Below are positions 45,510 through 54,976 of a stretch of 64,000 nucleotides of DNA, piece after piece; position 1 is the stretch's first letter; each line of letters begins with the position of its first letter. Under the pieces are notes generated by a model. It saw nothing but the letters and a program-made list of their open reading frames with translations. It was not told the origin of the DNA and ran no database searches. Made by a program: the position numbers and the translations under genes. The stretch covers positions 1,090,374 through 1,154,373 of the forward strand of contig CP060759.1 in assembly GCA_023205875.1 (NCBI GenBank), written 5' to 3'. The stretch is from Chloropicon primus (lineage: Eukaryota; Chlorophyta; Chloropicophyceae; Chloropicales; Chloropicaceae).

Positions 45510-47096
45510 TTAGCTCAGTGGCTGGTAACTGAAAACAAGAGGCTTGGAGATCTGAGAATACTTCTTGTCCTCGAACATGTCAAGGAACTCCTTGCCGAGC
45601 TTTGGCTTGATCGTGTCAATATCATAGGAGCTCATCGAGTGCCAACCGGTCTCCTGGCCCACAAGCATCATGGCGATCTGGTGGTACCACTCCACGCAGT
45701 CGCAATCGGCGTCCGCGCAGCTGCCTGTGAGCGGTGGTGGTGTTGCAGTTTCGGCGGGGAACCCATCTGGGCATTTGTTCTCGGGGTGCATCCAAGTGAC
45801 GCAAGACTGCTTGGCCATCTCCCTGCACATCACACTGGAGATGAAGTCACGAGATCCAAACATCTCTGGGTATGCCCATCCGTAACCATGAACCGTCAGC
45901 ATGTGGAAGGCCTCCTCGACCAGGACGCTCCTTGCTCGTTTCCCGTGACCGCTGAGCTTCGTCGTCCAAGTCTGCGCAGAATACCCGTAACGGAATCCGT
46001 GCTGATACAGGTCATCGCCCTTCATCTCCTCGTCCCTGTCGCCACCACCTTGGAGGATGGGTCCGCCGTCCGCCAGATCAAGGGATTTGGCGATTTCCCG
46101 GTTGTCCGCAACGCCGTCCTGGTTCTGATCCAGAAGCTCAGCAATAATGTTCGCAGCTTGCAGCATGTACTCGTCAGGGAAGTTCTTGGTGCCGGCCACA
46201 GGGAAGCGGAAGGTGCTCCTCTCGTTGTCAGCATCTTTCAGGGCGACCAAAATGCACTTGGTGAAACCCTGCTTCTCAAGGCCTTCCTTTTGCTCGCGAG
46301 TGAATGCGTCCTCCCTCTGGCAGTCGCCAACGACGAAAGTCGTGTTGAAGGCAGGCAGCCGCGGGAACTCACTATCGACAGGCCCGTCGATTCTCCTTCC
46401 GGAGTCTCTCACTGGCTCCCTCTTGGACTCGTCCTTCGTTGGCACCGTGCAGTTCGTGAAGTCGCTTTCAGGGTCGCACTTTTGCGACTTGACCAAGATC
46501 TTGAAGGCTCTGATCATCATCTTCAGGTCGCGCTTCTCGTCGGCGAAGAAAGCCTTGGTTGCTACGGGCACTTTCCCACCAGCGGTCGGGTAGTTCATCT
46601 CGTACTCGGGTCTATCAACCATAGGCTTCTCGTCGCCAGGCATGGGCTTCTCGTAAACAGGCTTCTCGCCAATAGGCATAGGCATGGGCTTCAGATCAAC
46701 GTCAACAGGCTTCTCGCCAATAGGCATAGGCATGGGCTTCGCGTCAACGTCAACAGGCTTCTCGCCAATAGGCATAGGCATGGGCTTCGCGTCAACGTCA
46801 ACAGGCTTCTCGCCAATAGGCATAGGCATGGGCTCCCCAATAGGCATAGGCATGGGCTTCGCGTCAACGTCAGTAGGCTTCTCCTCTGGGAAAGCGGTTA
46901 TCCCCACGACGTTATCCTCTATCCTCGTTCCTACGACGCACTTTCCTTCTTTGTTGAATTGACACACTCCGGAGGAAGTGACCTTCCCCTCGCAGTCCAA
47001 CGCGTTGGTAAAGCTCTCGCACATCACTGCTCTTCCTGGTGCCACCAAGCTCGCCAGGAGGGTCACCCCCAGCACCAGCACCGTTCCTCGTCTCAT
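45510..47096 (-). CDS. Secreted protein with 16-residue Pro/Met repeats and a metal-site-like C-terminal domain
   Basis: The protein has 528 residues. A signal peptide (TVLVLGVTLLASLVAPGRA) is followed by a short Cys-containing domain (residues ~25-55, MCESFTNALDC...VCQFNKEGKC). Then comes a tandem repeat (residues ~70-144) of KPMPMPIGEKPVDVDA-type 16-mers: four full units and one shortened. The C-terminal domain (~200-528) has an EF-hand-like loop (DQNQDGVADNREI, ~322). It also has an EEAFHMLTVHGYGW segment (~392), whose Glu and His spacing resembles a metal site but not a strict HExxH, and several paired cysteines (CREMAKQSCVTWMHPENKCP, CADADCDC). This suggests an extracellular calcium-dependent protein, perhaps a divergent metallopeptidase. 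I know no exact family. The gene shares its promoter with the small membrane protein. Confidence 0.6.
   Translation of the reverse strand: MRRGTVLVLGVTLLASLVAPGRAVMCESFTNALDCEGKVTSSGVCQFNKEGKCVVGTRIEDNVVGITAFPEEKPTDVDAKPMPMPIGEPMPMPIGEKPVDVDAKPMPMPIGEKPVDVDAKPMPMPIGEKPVDVDLKPMPMPIGEKPVYEKPMPGDEKPMVDRPEYEMNYPTAGGKVPVATKAFFADEKRDLKMMIRAFKILVKSQKCDPESDFTNCTVPTKDESKREPVRDSGRRIDGPVDSEFPRLPAFNTTFVVGDCQREDAFTREQKEGLEKQGFTKCILVALKDADNERSTFRFPVAGTKNFPDEYMLQAANIIAELLDQNQDGVADNREIAKSLDLADGGPILQGGGDRDEEMKGDDLYQHGFRYGYSAQTWTTKLSGHGKRARSVLVEEAFHMLTVHGYGWAYPEMFGSRDFISSVMCREMAKQSCVTWMHPENKCPDGFPAETATPPPLTGSCADADCDCVEWYHQIAMMLVGQETGWHSMSSYDIDTIKPKLGKEFLDMFEDKKYSQISKPLVFSYQPLS
46665..46885. repeat. 48-bp in-frame tandem repeat
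   Basis: Units start at 46665, 46713, 46761 and 46809 (exact 48-bp period), plus a shortened unit after 46830. The copies are nearly identical at the DNA level, so the array is young or kept uniform. Confidence 0.92.
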
Positions 47097-47428
47097 CCCT
47101 CCCCCCCCTCTCTCTCTCTTTCTTCCGTGTTTTGTGTTTTATTTTGTTCCCAAGCAAGCAAGCAAGCAAGACTTGTTTGTTTGTTGGAAGGCAAGCAAGC
47201 CGGCGTCTTGGGTTGGCCGCGGCCCTTCCTTTTTTTTGGATGCCTTGCCTTGCCCTTCCTTCTCCCTAAAACCTAAACCTAAAACCTAAAACCGGCCAAA
47301 GAAGAGAAAAACGAGAAGAAGTTTTCCCGCGCAGGAGAGAACGCAGCGCAGGAGCGACCAAGCGACCAAGCCAAGCGAGGAGGAGAGAGGAGAGAGGAGA
47401 GAGGAGAGAGGAGAGGAGGGACGGGAGG
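47097..47428. promoter_or_regulatory. Divergent promoter region with telomere-like box
   Basis: 332 bp with AAGCAAGC repeats (47153-47170), CCTAAAA repeats (47264-47293) and a GAGGAGAGA run (47380-47415). Confidence 0.5.
47264..47293. repeat. Interstitial telomere-like repeat (CCTAAAA)
   Basis: CCCTAAAA followed by CCTAAA, CCTAAAA and CCTAAAA. The 7-bp unit is the reverse complement of the TTTTAGG unit at the right end of the window. Confidence 0.85.
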
Positions 47429-48103
47429 ATGGGGCGAGGGTACTGGAACTGGAAAGCGTGGCTGCTGGTGGTGGTGGTGTCGTACTGGCTCATGGGGGGG
47501 ACCAGTAAGTACGCAAGGAAGGAAGGGGGGACCAGTTGGGCAAACCCACTTCACGGGGTCGTCACGACGACGACGGCGCTGGCCAACGTGCTGAGCGGAT
47601 CGCACTCGATATTCGAGGCGCTGGGCCAGGCGCCCCCGGCGGACGAGGGGTCGCTCAAGGCGCTGGCGAGGAACATCACGACGGACATGGATCAGCTCGT
47701 GACGGTCTTCGAGGAGTTTTTGGACTCGAGGGAGGACAAGGACGAGCTCAAGGATGCCTTCAGGGACTTCCTCGAGGACAGGGCGTCCACAAGCTTTGCG
47801 TCCGTGGAGAAGACCCTCGACTCCATACTCTCCTTGTACAAGCTCCTGCTTCCCTTCCTGCTCTTCAGCCTGCTGGGCAACATCCTGGCCAGGAATGATG
47901 CGGGGGAGGGTGCGCTGGGCGACCCGGAGCGGTGGCAAAGTGCGCCGAGCCGCAGGGGCTCCCCGAGCGGAGCGAGGAAGCAAAAGGCGAGGGCGATCGG
48001 GAAGGTCTCTGCTCCGTCCTCAAGGGCGAAGAAGGTCGTGCACGCCAAGGAGTTCGAAGGGCGAGACGTGTCGCCCATGTCTGTCTTTGCGGATCACGGC
48101 TAG
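47429..48103 (+). CDS. Small two-helix membrane protein, unknown
   Basis: The protein has 224 residues. A short basic-aromatic start (MGRGYWNWKA) leads into a hydrophobic segment (WLLVVVVSYWLMGG), a signal anchor or signal peptide. A helical acidic domain (~residues 60-125, MDQLVTVFEEFLDSREDKDE, LKDAFRDFLEDR) is followed by a second hydrophobic segment (LDSILSLYKLLLPFLLFSLL) and a basic Ser/Arg-rich tail of ~75 residues. An NIT glycosylation site lies before the acidic domain. The pattern suggests a membrane protein with a lumenal helical loop and a cytosolic basic tail. I recognise no family. TGTAA at 48155 is a likely 3' signal. It is divergent from the Pro/Met-repeat protein. Confidence 0.55.
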   Translation: MGRGYWNWKAWLLVVVVSYWLMGGTSKYARKEGGTSWANPLHGVVTTTTALANVLSGSHSIFEALGQAPPADEGSLKALARNITTDMDQLVTVFEEFLDSREDKDELKDAFRDFLEDRASTSFASVEKTLDSILSLYKLLLPFLLFSLLGNILARNDAGEGALGDPERWQSAPSRRGSPSGARKQKARAIGKVSAPSSRAKKVVHAKEFEGRDVSPMSVFADHG

Positions 48104-48310
48104 GCCACCGGACTTGCCAAGCCTTGGGCTCGATCTCGTTGTACGATAGCGCTGTGTAACATATATCAAAGTTTAGGGTCCTATAAATCCCAAACTCGTA
48201 TGAATCAATTCTTTATTCCTCTATTTTGCAGGCTACTGTTTCTACTACGGTTCGCCGACCCTCAAGTCACCTGGAGCGCCCACGCGCTGCTCCTTTAAGA
48301 CACGCGGCCT

Positions 48311-50815
48311 CTACAACTCCTCCTTGTCGGCGAAATCAAAATCCACCGTTTCCTCCTCCGCTGCTTCCTCCTCCTCCTCCTCCTTCTTCTCCTCCTCGTA
48401 AACAAAGTCGTCCACAATCGGAGCATCCTTGTCCACACCAAGCTTGTCGTTCAGCACGTTGTACACGGCCTTGGCGTACATCCTTGGATCCTGGGGCTCG
48501 AAGCCACTCTCCAGCAAGGAGGTCTCGTACATGAGGGTGGCCGCCTCCTTCACCTCTTGAGCCTCCGCGTCGTCCTCGTACAAGGCCTTCAGCTTCTTGA
48601 TGCTTGGGTGCCAGGGATTGATCTCAAGAACCTTCTTGCCCAAGTACATCTTCGCGGCGTTCTTGTCGGCCATGGCTTGGGCCTTCACGATCTTCTCCAT
48701 GTTCGCGGTGTAACCGTACTTGCTGCTCACCACGACGCATGGGGAGTCCACCAAGCGGTTGCTCACCTTCACCGAGTCAATATCAGGGCGGGAAGAGCTC
48801 AGGAGCTCCTTCCACCACTTGGTGAAGGGTCTGAAGTGCTGCCTGACCTGCTTCTGCTTCTTCTTGTCGTCGTCCGTGTCGTCCAAGGACAAGTCCTCCT
48901 TGGCGGCGTTCTGGAACTTGTAGTCGTTGAACTCCACGAGGTACTGCATGAGGTACTCGTCCAGGGGCTCGGTGAAGTAGATCACCTCGTAGCCACGCTT
49001 CTTCAGCTTCTCCGCGAAGGGGCTCGACTTCACCTCCTCGACCGATCCGCCGATCAAGTAGTACATCTTCTTTTGGTTCTCCGGCATTCTGGAGATGTAG
49101 GACGCGAAGTCCGTGAAGGCGTCATCCTCCTCGTTGTTGAACTCAGAGTGAGAGGACTTAAACCTGATGAGCTTGCTCAGCCTGATCCTGTTGGGCTGGT
49201 CCTCGATGACGCCCATCTTCAAGTAAGGCCCGTAAGTCTTCCAGAACTCCGTGTACATCGTGTCGGGCTCCTCCTCGTTCTCGTCCTTGTCCGCCTTCTC
49301 CTTGTCCGCCATCTTCTTCAGCATGTCCAAGGTCTTCCTGATGAGCTTCTTCTTGATCGTCTTGAGCGAGGCGTGGTGCTGGAGGGACTCCCTGTTCACG
49401 TTCAGGGGCAATGTGTCCGAGTCTACCACGCCGATGACAAAGTTCAAGTACGACGGAATCAGGTCGCTGAAGCTGTCCGAGATGAAGACCCTCCTGACGA
49501 AGAGCTTGATTCTACTCCTGGTCCCCATGCCCTGAGCCTGGCCCCGCTCCTGCTGCTGCAGCTCCCTTGGCTTGTCCTTGGGGATGTAGAGGATCGACCT
49601 GAACTCCACGTCACCCTCGGCCTTGAAGTGGGACTTGGCAAAGGGCTCCGGGTCGGCGGTGTGGAACTGGCCCTTGGCGATGGTCTTGAAGAACGCGGAG
49701 TACTCCTCGTCCTCGACCTCGCTCGGGTTCCTCAGCCAGATGGCCTTGGCGTCGTTCTTCCTCCTCCACACTTCCTCAGTGATGGTCTTGGTCACCATCT
49801 TGGGTCCCTCTTCCTCGTCCTCTTCCTCTTCCTCTTCCTCGTCGTCGTCGTTGTCGTCGTCGTTGTCGTCCTCGTCGTCGTCCACGATCTCGTCCTCCTC
49901 CGTGGCCTCCACCTCAATGTCCCTCTTCTCCTCCTCCAGCAGGAAGATGGGGTAGTTGATGAACTGGGAGTACTGCTTCACGAGGTCGGCGAGGACGTTC
50001 TGGTCGAGGTACTCCTTGGCCTCCTCCTTGATGAAGAGGTTCAGCTGGGTGCCGCGCCCGAGGGGTCTCTCCTCGGCGAGGGGGTCTTCGTACACCGCGA
50101 AGTTGCCGTCGGCCGCGCTCTCCCACACGTGCTGCCCGTCGTCCCCGTTGCCCTTGCTCACCACCTGGACCTTGTCCGCGGCGAGGAAGGCGGAGTAGAA
50201 CCCCACGCCGAACTGCCCGATGAGGTTCATCCCGCTCGCGTCCCCGTCCTCCGCCTCGTCCCCGTCCCCTCCCACGGCCCCCTTGGTGACCTGGTCGATG
50301 AACGCGCTCGTCCCGCTCTTTGCTATAGTTCCCAGGTTCCTCACGAGCTCCTCCTTGGTCATGCCCACTCCGGTGTCCCTGATCACGAGGACGCCCTTCT
50401 CCTTGTCGACCGAGATGCGGACTTCAAGCTCCTTTCCCGTGCGGAGTGCGTCCGGGTCCGTCAGGCTCAGCAGCCTTATCTTGTCCAGGGCGTCCGAGGC
50501 GTTCGATATCAGTTCCCTGAGGAAGATGTCCTTGTTGCTGTACAGGGAGTTGATAATGATGTCCAGAAGCCTGGAAACCTCCGCCTGGAACGTGAAGGTC
50601 TCCGAAGCCGCCGCCGCCGTCGTCGTCGTCGTCGTTGTTGTTGAAGCAGCAGCAGCAGCGTGTTCCGCCTGAGCCCAGCAGCCGGGCGTGTAGGCTAGTG
50701 CGACGACGAGTACGATCCCCATCGTGAGTATTGTTGCTTGCTTGTATTTGTATTTGTTTTGTTTTCCATGCTGATGTTGGTGTTGCTGATGTTTATTGTT
50801 GTATCCCATCCTCAT
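48311..50815 (-). CDS. HSP90B1: Endoplasmin, ER Hsp90 (GRP94)
   Basis: From the ATG at 50815 the protein has 834 residues; the frame extends further upstream but is low-complexity. It folds secretory and membrane proteins in the ER lumen. A hydrophobic signal (ATILTMGIVLVVALAYTPGC) after a His/Gln/Lys-rich start is followed by a Thr run and the Hsp90 ATPase domain. The latter shows SLYSNKDIFLRELISNASDA, DTGVGMTKEELVRNLGTIAK and GQFGVGFYSAFLAADKV. A very acidic linker (DDDEDDNDDDNDDDEEEE) precedes the middle domain (FFKTIAKG-like, LFVRRVFISD, GVVDSDTLPLNVNRESLQ). The protein ends in KEEL, a KDEL-type ER retrieval signal with Glu at the second position. It is head to head with BiP, 795 bp apart. 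Confidence 0.95.
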   Translation of the reverse strand: MRMGYNNKHQQHQHQHGKQNKYKYKQATILTMGIVLVVALAYTPGCWAQAEHAAAAASTTTTTTTTAAAASETFTFQAEVSRLLDIIINSLYSNKDIFLRELISNASDALDKIRLLSLTDPDALRTGKELEVRISVDKEKGVLVIRDTGVGMTKEELVRNLGTIAKSGTSAFIDQVTKGAVGGDGDEAEDGDASGMNLIGQFGVGFYSAFLAADKVQVVSKGNGDDGQHVWESAADGNFAVYEDPLAEERPLGRGTQLNLFIKEEAKEYLDQNVLADLVKQYSQFINYPIFLLEEEKRDIEVEATEEDEIVDDDEDDNDDDNDDDEEEEEEEDEEEGPKMVTKTITEEVWRRKNDAKAIWLRNPSEVEDEEYSAFFKTIAKGQFHTADPEPFAKSHFKAEGDVEFRSILYIPKDKPRELQQQERGQAQGMGTRSRIKLFVRRVFISDSFSDLIPSYLNFVIGVVDSDTLPLNVNRESLQHHASLKTIKKKLIRKTLDMLKKMADKEKADKDENEEEPDTMYTEFWKTYGPYLKMGVIEDQPNRIRLSKLIRFKSSHSEFNNEEDDAFTDFASYISRMPENQKKMYYLIGGSVEEVKSSPFAEKLKKRGYEVIYFTEPLDEYLMQYLVEFNDYKFQNAAKEDLSLDDTDDDKKKQKQVRQHFRPFTKWWKELLSSSRPDIDSVKVSNRLVDSPCVVVSSKYGYTANMEKIVKAQAMADKNAAKMYLGKKVLEINPWHPSIKKLKALYEDDAEAQEVKEAATLMYETSLLESGFEPQDPRMYAKAVYNVLNDKLGVDKDAPIVDDFVYEEEKKEEEEEEAAEEETVDFDFADKEEL

Positions 50816-51610
50816 CCTGTCCCGGATGCGACCCACGTCGTCCTCCCCCTCGTCCTCCTCGATCGATCGTGTTGTTCCTCTTCCTCTTCCTCTCGTGAGG
50901 TGAGTGAGGGGGAGGGGGTTTTGGGTTGGCGGGAAGGTGTTGGAAATTTCCTCTCTCCTCCTCGGGGTTACCGTTGTTCGAGATCGAGGGGGGGGGGGGG
51001 TTCGTGTTGGTGGGATTTGATTTGGGGATTTGTGATTTGGGGAGGTGGTGGGGGATTCCGAATGGAACACTGTACCAAACACACAGGAAACCTACCCACA
51101 ACACAAATCAAAAAAAAAAAAAATAAAAGAAGGAAAGAGAAAGGAAGGGAAGGGACAAAAACAGGACGCCCTCCCCGACCACGGCCACGACGACGACGAC
51201 GACGGAAGAAGAAGAACAAGAAGGGTTTAGCACTTTCGTTTTCCTTTTGTTGTCCTCCTCCTTGGTGTAGGGGAACCAGGACCCCACGACCCCAGGACTC
51301 GCGTCTTCCCTCGCTTCTCTCTCGTCACCCAATACCACCCAGGCCGCCACCTCCCCCGAGCCAGAACAACCCCACCCGGACACGAGGAGAACCGGGAGAA
51401 CCGGGAGAACCAAACCCTGGCGGGCGGGATCCAACACAACACAACACAACACAAGGGGAAACGGAAACGGAAACGGAAGGGGAAAAAACACAACAAAACA
51501 ACACACGGGGGGCGTTCGGTCGTGTCGGTCGTGTCGGTCGCCTTGCATTCAGTCAGTCATTTCATTCATTCGTTCACCTTTCATCGTCAGGGTAAACAAA
51601 ACAAAACACC
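50816..51610. promoter_or_regulatory. Shared promoter region of endoplasmin and BiP
   Basis: This 795-bp region between two ER chaperone starts would suit joint induction by unfolded protein stress. I found one GAAATTTC (GAAnnTTC, 50943-50950), which is only a minimal heat-shock pair. I found no clear ERSE (CCAAT-N9-CCACG). It also holds a G-run (50991-51000), an A-run (51110-51122) and ACACA repeats (~51434-51455). Confidence 0.5.
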
Positions 51611-53632
51611 ATGGCGCACAAGAAAGTGAGCCAGTTCCGTTACACGGTGTTCGGAGCGACCGCAGCCTTGCTCGTGCTCGCGCTGTGCCTCAACCCCGCG
51701 CTCGTGAGGGCCGAGGACGATGCGGAGGAGGAAAAGAAGGACGGGAAGATCGGGACCACCATCGGTATCGATCTGGGTACCACGTACTCTTGCGTAGGTG
51801 TCTACAAGAACGGAAGGGTGGAGATCATTGCCAACGAGCAGGGTAACCGTATCACCCCCTCCTACGTCGCCTTCACCGACCAGGAGAGGCTCATCGGAGA
51901 CGCCGCCAAGAACCAGGCCACCACCAACCCGGAGAGGACCATCTACGACGTCAAGCGTCTGATCGGTAGGGACTTCAAGGACAACACCGTGCAGAAGGAC
52001 AAGAAGCTCCTTTCGTACGACATCGTGGACAAGGCCGGAAAGCCTTACGTCAGCACCAAGATGTCCAGCGGGGACGAGGAGAAGGTCTTCTCCCCCGAGG
52101 AGATCAGTGCCATGATCCTGACCAAGATGAAGGACATCGCCGAGGGCTTCCTCGGAAAGAAGGTCAAGAACGCCGTCGTCACCGTCCCTGCGTACTTCAA
52201 CGACGCCCAGAGGCAGGCCACCAAGGACGCCGGAACCATTGCCGGGTTGAACGTCGCTAGGGTCATCAACGAGCCTACCGCCGCTGCCATCGCCTACGGA
52301 CTCGACAAGAAGGGGGGAGAGAAGAACATCTTGGTCTTCGACTTGGGTGGAGGAACCTTCGATGTCTCCATCCTTACCATCGACAACGGAGTCTTCGAGG
52401 TCATCTCCACCAACGGAGATACCCACTTGGGAGGAGAGGATTTCGATCAGCGCGTCATGCAGTACTTCATCAAGCTCGTCAAGAAGAAGTACCAGAAGGA
52501 CTTGACCACGGACAAGCGCGCCATGCAGAAGCTGAGGAGGGCCTGCGAGAGGGCGAAGAGGGCTCTTTCCTCCCAGCACCAGGTCAGAGTTGAGGTCGAG
52601 TCCCTCATCGATGGAGTCGATCTGTCCGAGCCCCTCACCAGGGCCAGGTTCGAGGAGCTCAACGCCGACTTGTTCAAGAAGACCTTGACCCCTGTCAAGA
52701 AGGCCATGAACGACGCGGGATTGGAGAAGTCCGAGATCGACGACATCGTCCTCGTCGGAGGCTCCACCAGAATTCCAAAGGTCCAGGACCTCCTCAAGCA
52801 GTACTTCGACGGCAAGGAGCCAAGCAAGGGCATCAACCCCGACGAGGCCGTGGCCTACGGAGCCGCCGTCCAGGGAGGTATCCTCTCCGGAGAGGGTGGC
52901 GAGGAGACCGACTCCTTGCTTCTTTTGGATGTCGCCCCATTGTCCCTGGGTATCGAGACCGTGGGAGGCATCCTCACCAAGCTCATTCCAAGGAACACCG
53001 TCATCCCAACCAAGAAGACCCAGACCTTCACCACCTACCAGGACCAGCAGACCACTGTGACCATCAAGGTGTTCGAGGGAGAGAGAGCCAAGACGGCCGA
53101 CTGCCACTTGCTGGGCTCGTTCGACCTCACCGGCATTCCTGCTGCCCCTAGGGGAACCCCCGAGATCGAGGTCACCTTCGAGGTCGACGCCGACGGTATC
53201 TTGAACGTCGGTGCCGTCGAGAAGAGCACCAACAAGGAGGAGAAGATCACAATCGTGAACGAGAAGGGCCGCCTGAGCGACGAGGAGATCGAGAGGATGG
53301 TCTTGGAGGCCGAGGAGTTCGAGGAGGAGGACAAGAAGGTCAAGGCCAAGGTGGCCGAGAGGAACGTCATCGAGAGCATGATCTTCGGCGCCAAGCAGAA
53401 GCTCGAGGAGGACGCCGAGTACTTCGAGGAGGACGACAAGGACGCCTTGGAGGAGGCCGTCCAGTCCGCCTTGGACTGGTTGGACGAGAACCTCGAGGCT
53501 GACCTTGAGGACATCAAGGACAGGAGAATGGATCTTGAGGACGAGATCAAGCCAATCCTCACCAGGGTCAAGAACGCCAAGGCTGACGCCGAGGAGGACG
53601 CCGCCTACGAGGAGGACAAGGAGGAGTTGTAA
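51611..53632 (+). CDS. BIP: BiP, ER lumenal Hsp70
   Basis: The protein has 673 residues. It is an ATP-driven chaperone of the ER lumen and partner of translocation and the unfolded protein response. A signal peptide ([20 protein letters not shown]) is followed by the ATPase domain ([74 protein letters not shown]). The substrate-binding domain has [60 protein letters not shown] and [11 protein letters not shown]; a helical lid follows. The end EEDKEEL gives the same KEEL retrieval tail as endoplasmin. Codon use is strongly biased to C-ending codons, as expected for a highly expressed gene. Between 53633 and 54092 lies its 3' region. Confidence 0.98.
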   Translation: MAHKKVSQFRYTVFGATAALLVLALCLNPALVRAEDDAEEEKKDGKIGTTIGIDLGTTYSCVGVYKNGRVEIIANEQGNRITPSYVAFTDQERLIGDAAKNQATTNPERTIYDVKRLIGRDFKDNTVQKDKKLLSYDIVDKAGKPYVSTKMSSGDEEKVFSPEEISAMILTKMKDIAEGFLGKKVKNAVVTVPAYFNDAQRQATKDAGTIAGLNVARVINEPTAAAIAYGLDKKGGEKNILVFDLGGGTFDVSILTIDNGVFEVISTNGDTHLGGEDFDQRVMQYFIKLVKKKYQKDLTTDKRAMQKLRRACERAKRALSSQHQVRVEVESLIDGVDLSEPLTRARFEELNADLFKKTLTPVKKAMNDAGLEKSEIDDIVLVGGSTRIPKVQDLLKQYFDGKEPSKGINPDEAVAYGAAVQGGILSGEGGEETDSLLLLDVAPLSLGIETVGGILTKLIPRNTVIPTKKTQTFTTYQDQQTTVTIKVFEGERAKTADCHLLGSFDLTGIPAAPRGTPEIEVTFEVDADGILNVGAVEKSTNKEEKITIVNEKGRLSDEEIERMVLEAEEFEEEDKKVKAKVAERNVIESMIFGAKQKLEEDAEYFEEDDKDALEEAVQSALDWLDENLEADLEDIKDRRMDLEDEIKPILTRVKNAKADAEEDAAYEEDKEEL

Positions 53633-54092
53633 GCTTGCAACAGCCTCTAGTGGTTTGGAGCTTGATAAAAACAACACACAATACACAGCAGTGAAACAAA
53701 AGCACGAGCGCAAACAGTTGCGGCTCGGTTTTGTTTTCCCTTGACAAGTTCTAAGGTGTTTAAAAAAATAGCCTTATAATAGCAAACTTATATTCTTTGT
53801 GTTCGTTCCTTCAAAATCCTGCATGATCAAGGATTGATTCAGGGGCGTGGCCTCCGTATTCTCTCCGGGTGCAGCAAGTTCAGTCCGTTGCCTCTTGTCT
53901 TCGTGTGTGCTTTCCCCGGTCCCCGTGAGGCATTCCTTCCCTTGCCATCCCCCATCCCCTCGCTCCTCGCTCCATGCCAAAGTCCTCCTTTCAAAAAAAT
54001 CACAGGAAGCGAGGAGCAGAGGACAGAGAGATAGCGGGAGAGGGAAGGGGCGACCACCACCACCACCACGGAACACGAGACACATAGAGACC
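53633..54092. other. Intergenic region BiP-HSBP1
   Basis: 460 bp. The first ~180 bp are A/T-rich 3' sequence of BiP; the rest is the HSBP1 promoter and leader (ending CACCACCACCACCACGG...). No other gene is supported. Confidence 0.5.
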
Positions 54093-54231
54093 ATGGTAAG
54101 CAGGACAACGCACGACGCGACACAACGACGCCACGACGCGACGCGACGCGACGCACCTCGGACAACACGCGAGTGTGCTTGGGCACCCCGAAACCCAACG
54201 TAAAACAAGCAAGCCCCGCGCGCGCGCGTGT

Positions 54232-54262
<31 letters not shown>

Positions 54263-54700
54263 GCCGGATCGAACGGAGGAGGAGCACGAAGGAACTAACG
54301 AGTGATTTCTTGTCTTGCACGCTCTTGCGGTTCTTGCCGCCCCGGTGTACCTCGCAGGAGTCCAACAACCAAGACCCCAACAACACAGCCGATCTGACGG
54401 ACTTTGTCCAGAACCTTTTGCAGCAGATGGTAAGTGGTGGAGGCGAGGGAAAGAGGGCCACCAAACAAAGAACCGGGGGGTAACGCCCCGCAGCCCCGCT
54501 CCCAAGTTCTGACCCACTGTTGTTTAATCTTTGTCTTTCTCTCTCCTCAGCAAACTCGTTTCCAGCAAATGAGCGACTCCATCATAGGGCGTATTGACGA
54601 GATGGGCTCGAGGATAGACGACCTGGAGAAGAGCATCGGCGACCTCATCCAGCAGGCTGGTCTCGAGGAGGTGGACATGGGCGCCAAGCAGGAAAAGTAA
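54093..54700 (+). CDS. HSBP1: Heat shock factor binding protein 1
   Basis: Three coding exons: 54093-54095 (only the ATG), 54358-54429 (24 codons) and 54551-54700 (49 codons plus stop). The introns are 262 bp (GTAAGC...CGCAG) and 121 bp (GTAAGT...CTCAG), both phase 0. The 74-residue product reads [40 protein letters not shown], then [20 protein letters not shown]. This is the coiled-coil core of HSBP1 (TDFVQxLLQQMQ..FQxMSDxIIGRIDxMxxRIDDLEKxI), and the length matches the family (70-86). HSBP1 trimers bind HSF1 and dampen the heat-shock response; it also acts in WASH complex assembly. A GT microsatellite sits in intron 1. TGTAA at 54736 follows the stop. Confidence 0.9.
54217..54263. repeat. 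CG/GT microsatellite in HSBP1 intron 1
   Basis: GCGCGCGC followed by an almost pure GT run of ~35 bp, ~100 bp before the exon 2 acceptor. It could form Z-DNA. Confidence 0.9.
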
Positions 54701-54976
54701 GCAGCCCACCCTCTCGACACACACGAGTACGTGTATGTAATACGAATCAGAATAAGAAAGAGAGTGAGAAAGAGAGTGAGAAAGAGAATCATATCCCCTA
54801 CGAACAACCACAACGATGCGAGTGGATTGGTTTGGATCCCTCCATGTCCTCGTTTTGTCTGTCCCCCCTTCCTTCCCCTTCCTTCCCTCATTGCCGTTCC
54901 TCTTGGAGGCGGGAACCCGAGCTGTCAGTCTTGCGCTGCGCGGAGGAGCGCGAGGAGGAGGAGCGCGAGGAGGGGG

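Noticed and set aside
48557-50644. 695-codon open frame antisense to endoplasmin
   Set aside because: It is the mirror of a GC-rich, biased coding sequence. The protein is Leu/Val/His/Arg-rich with no domain, while the minus strand encodes a clear Hsp90.
50943-50950. Heat shock element in the endoplasmin/BiP promoter
   Set aside because: Only a single GAAnnTTC pair is present. A functional element needs at least three units, so I did not call it.
51587-53713. 708-codon open frame antisense to BiP
   Set aside because: It is a shadow of the highly biased BiP codons, and BiP is unambiguous on the plus strand.
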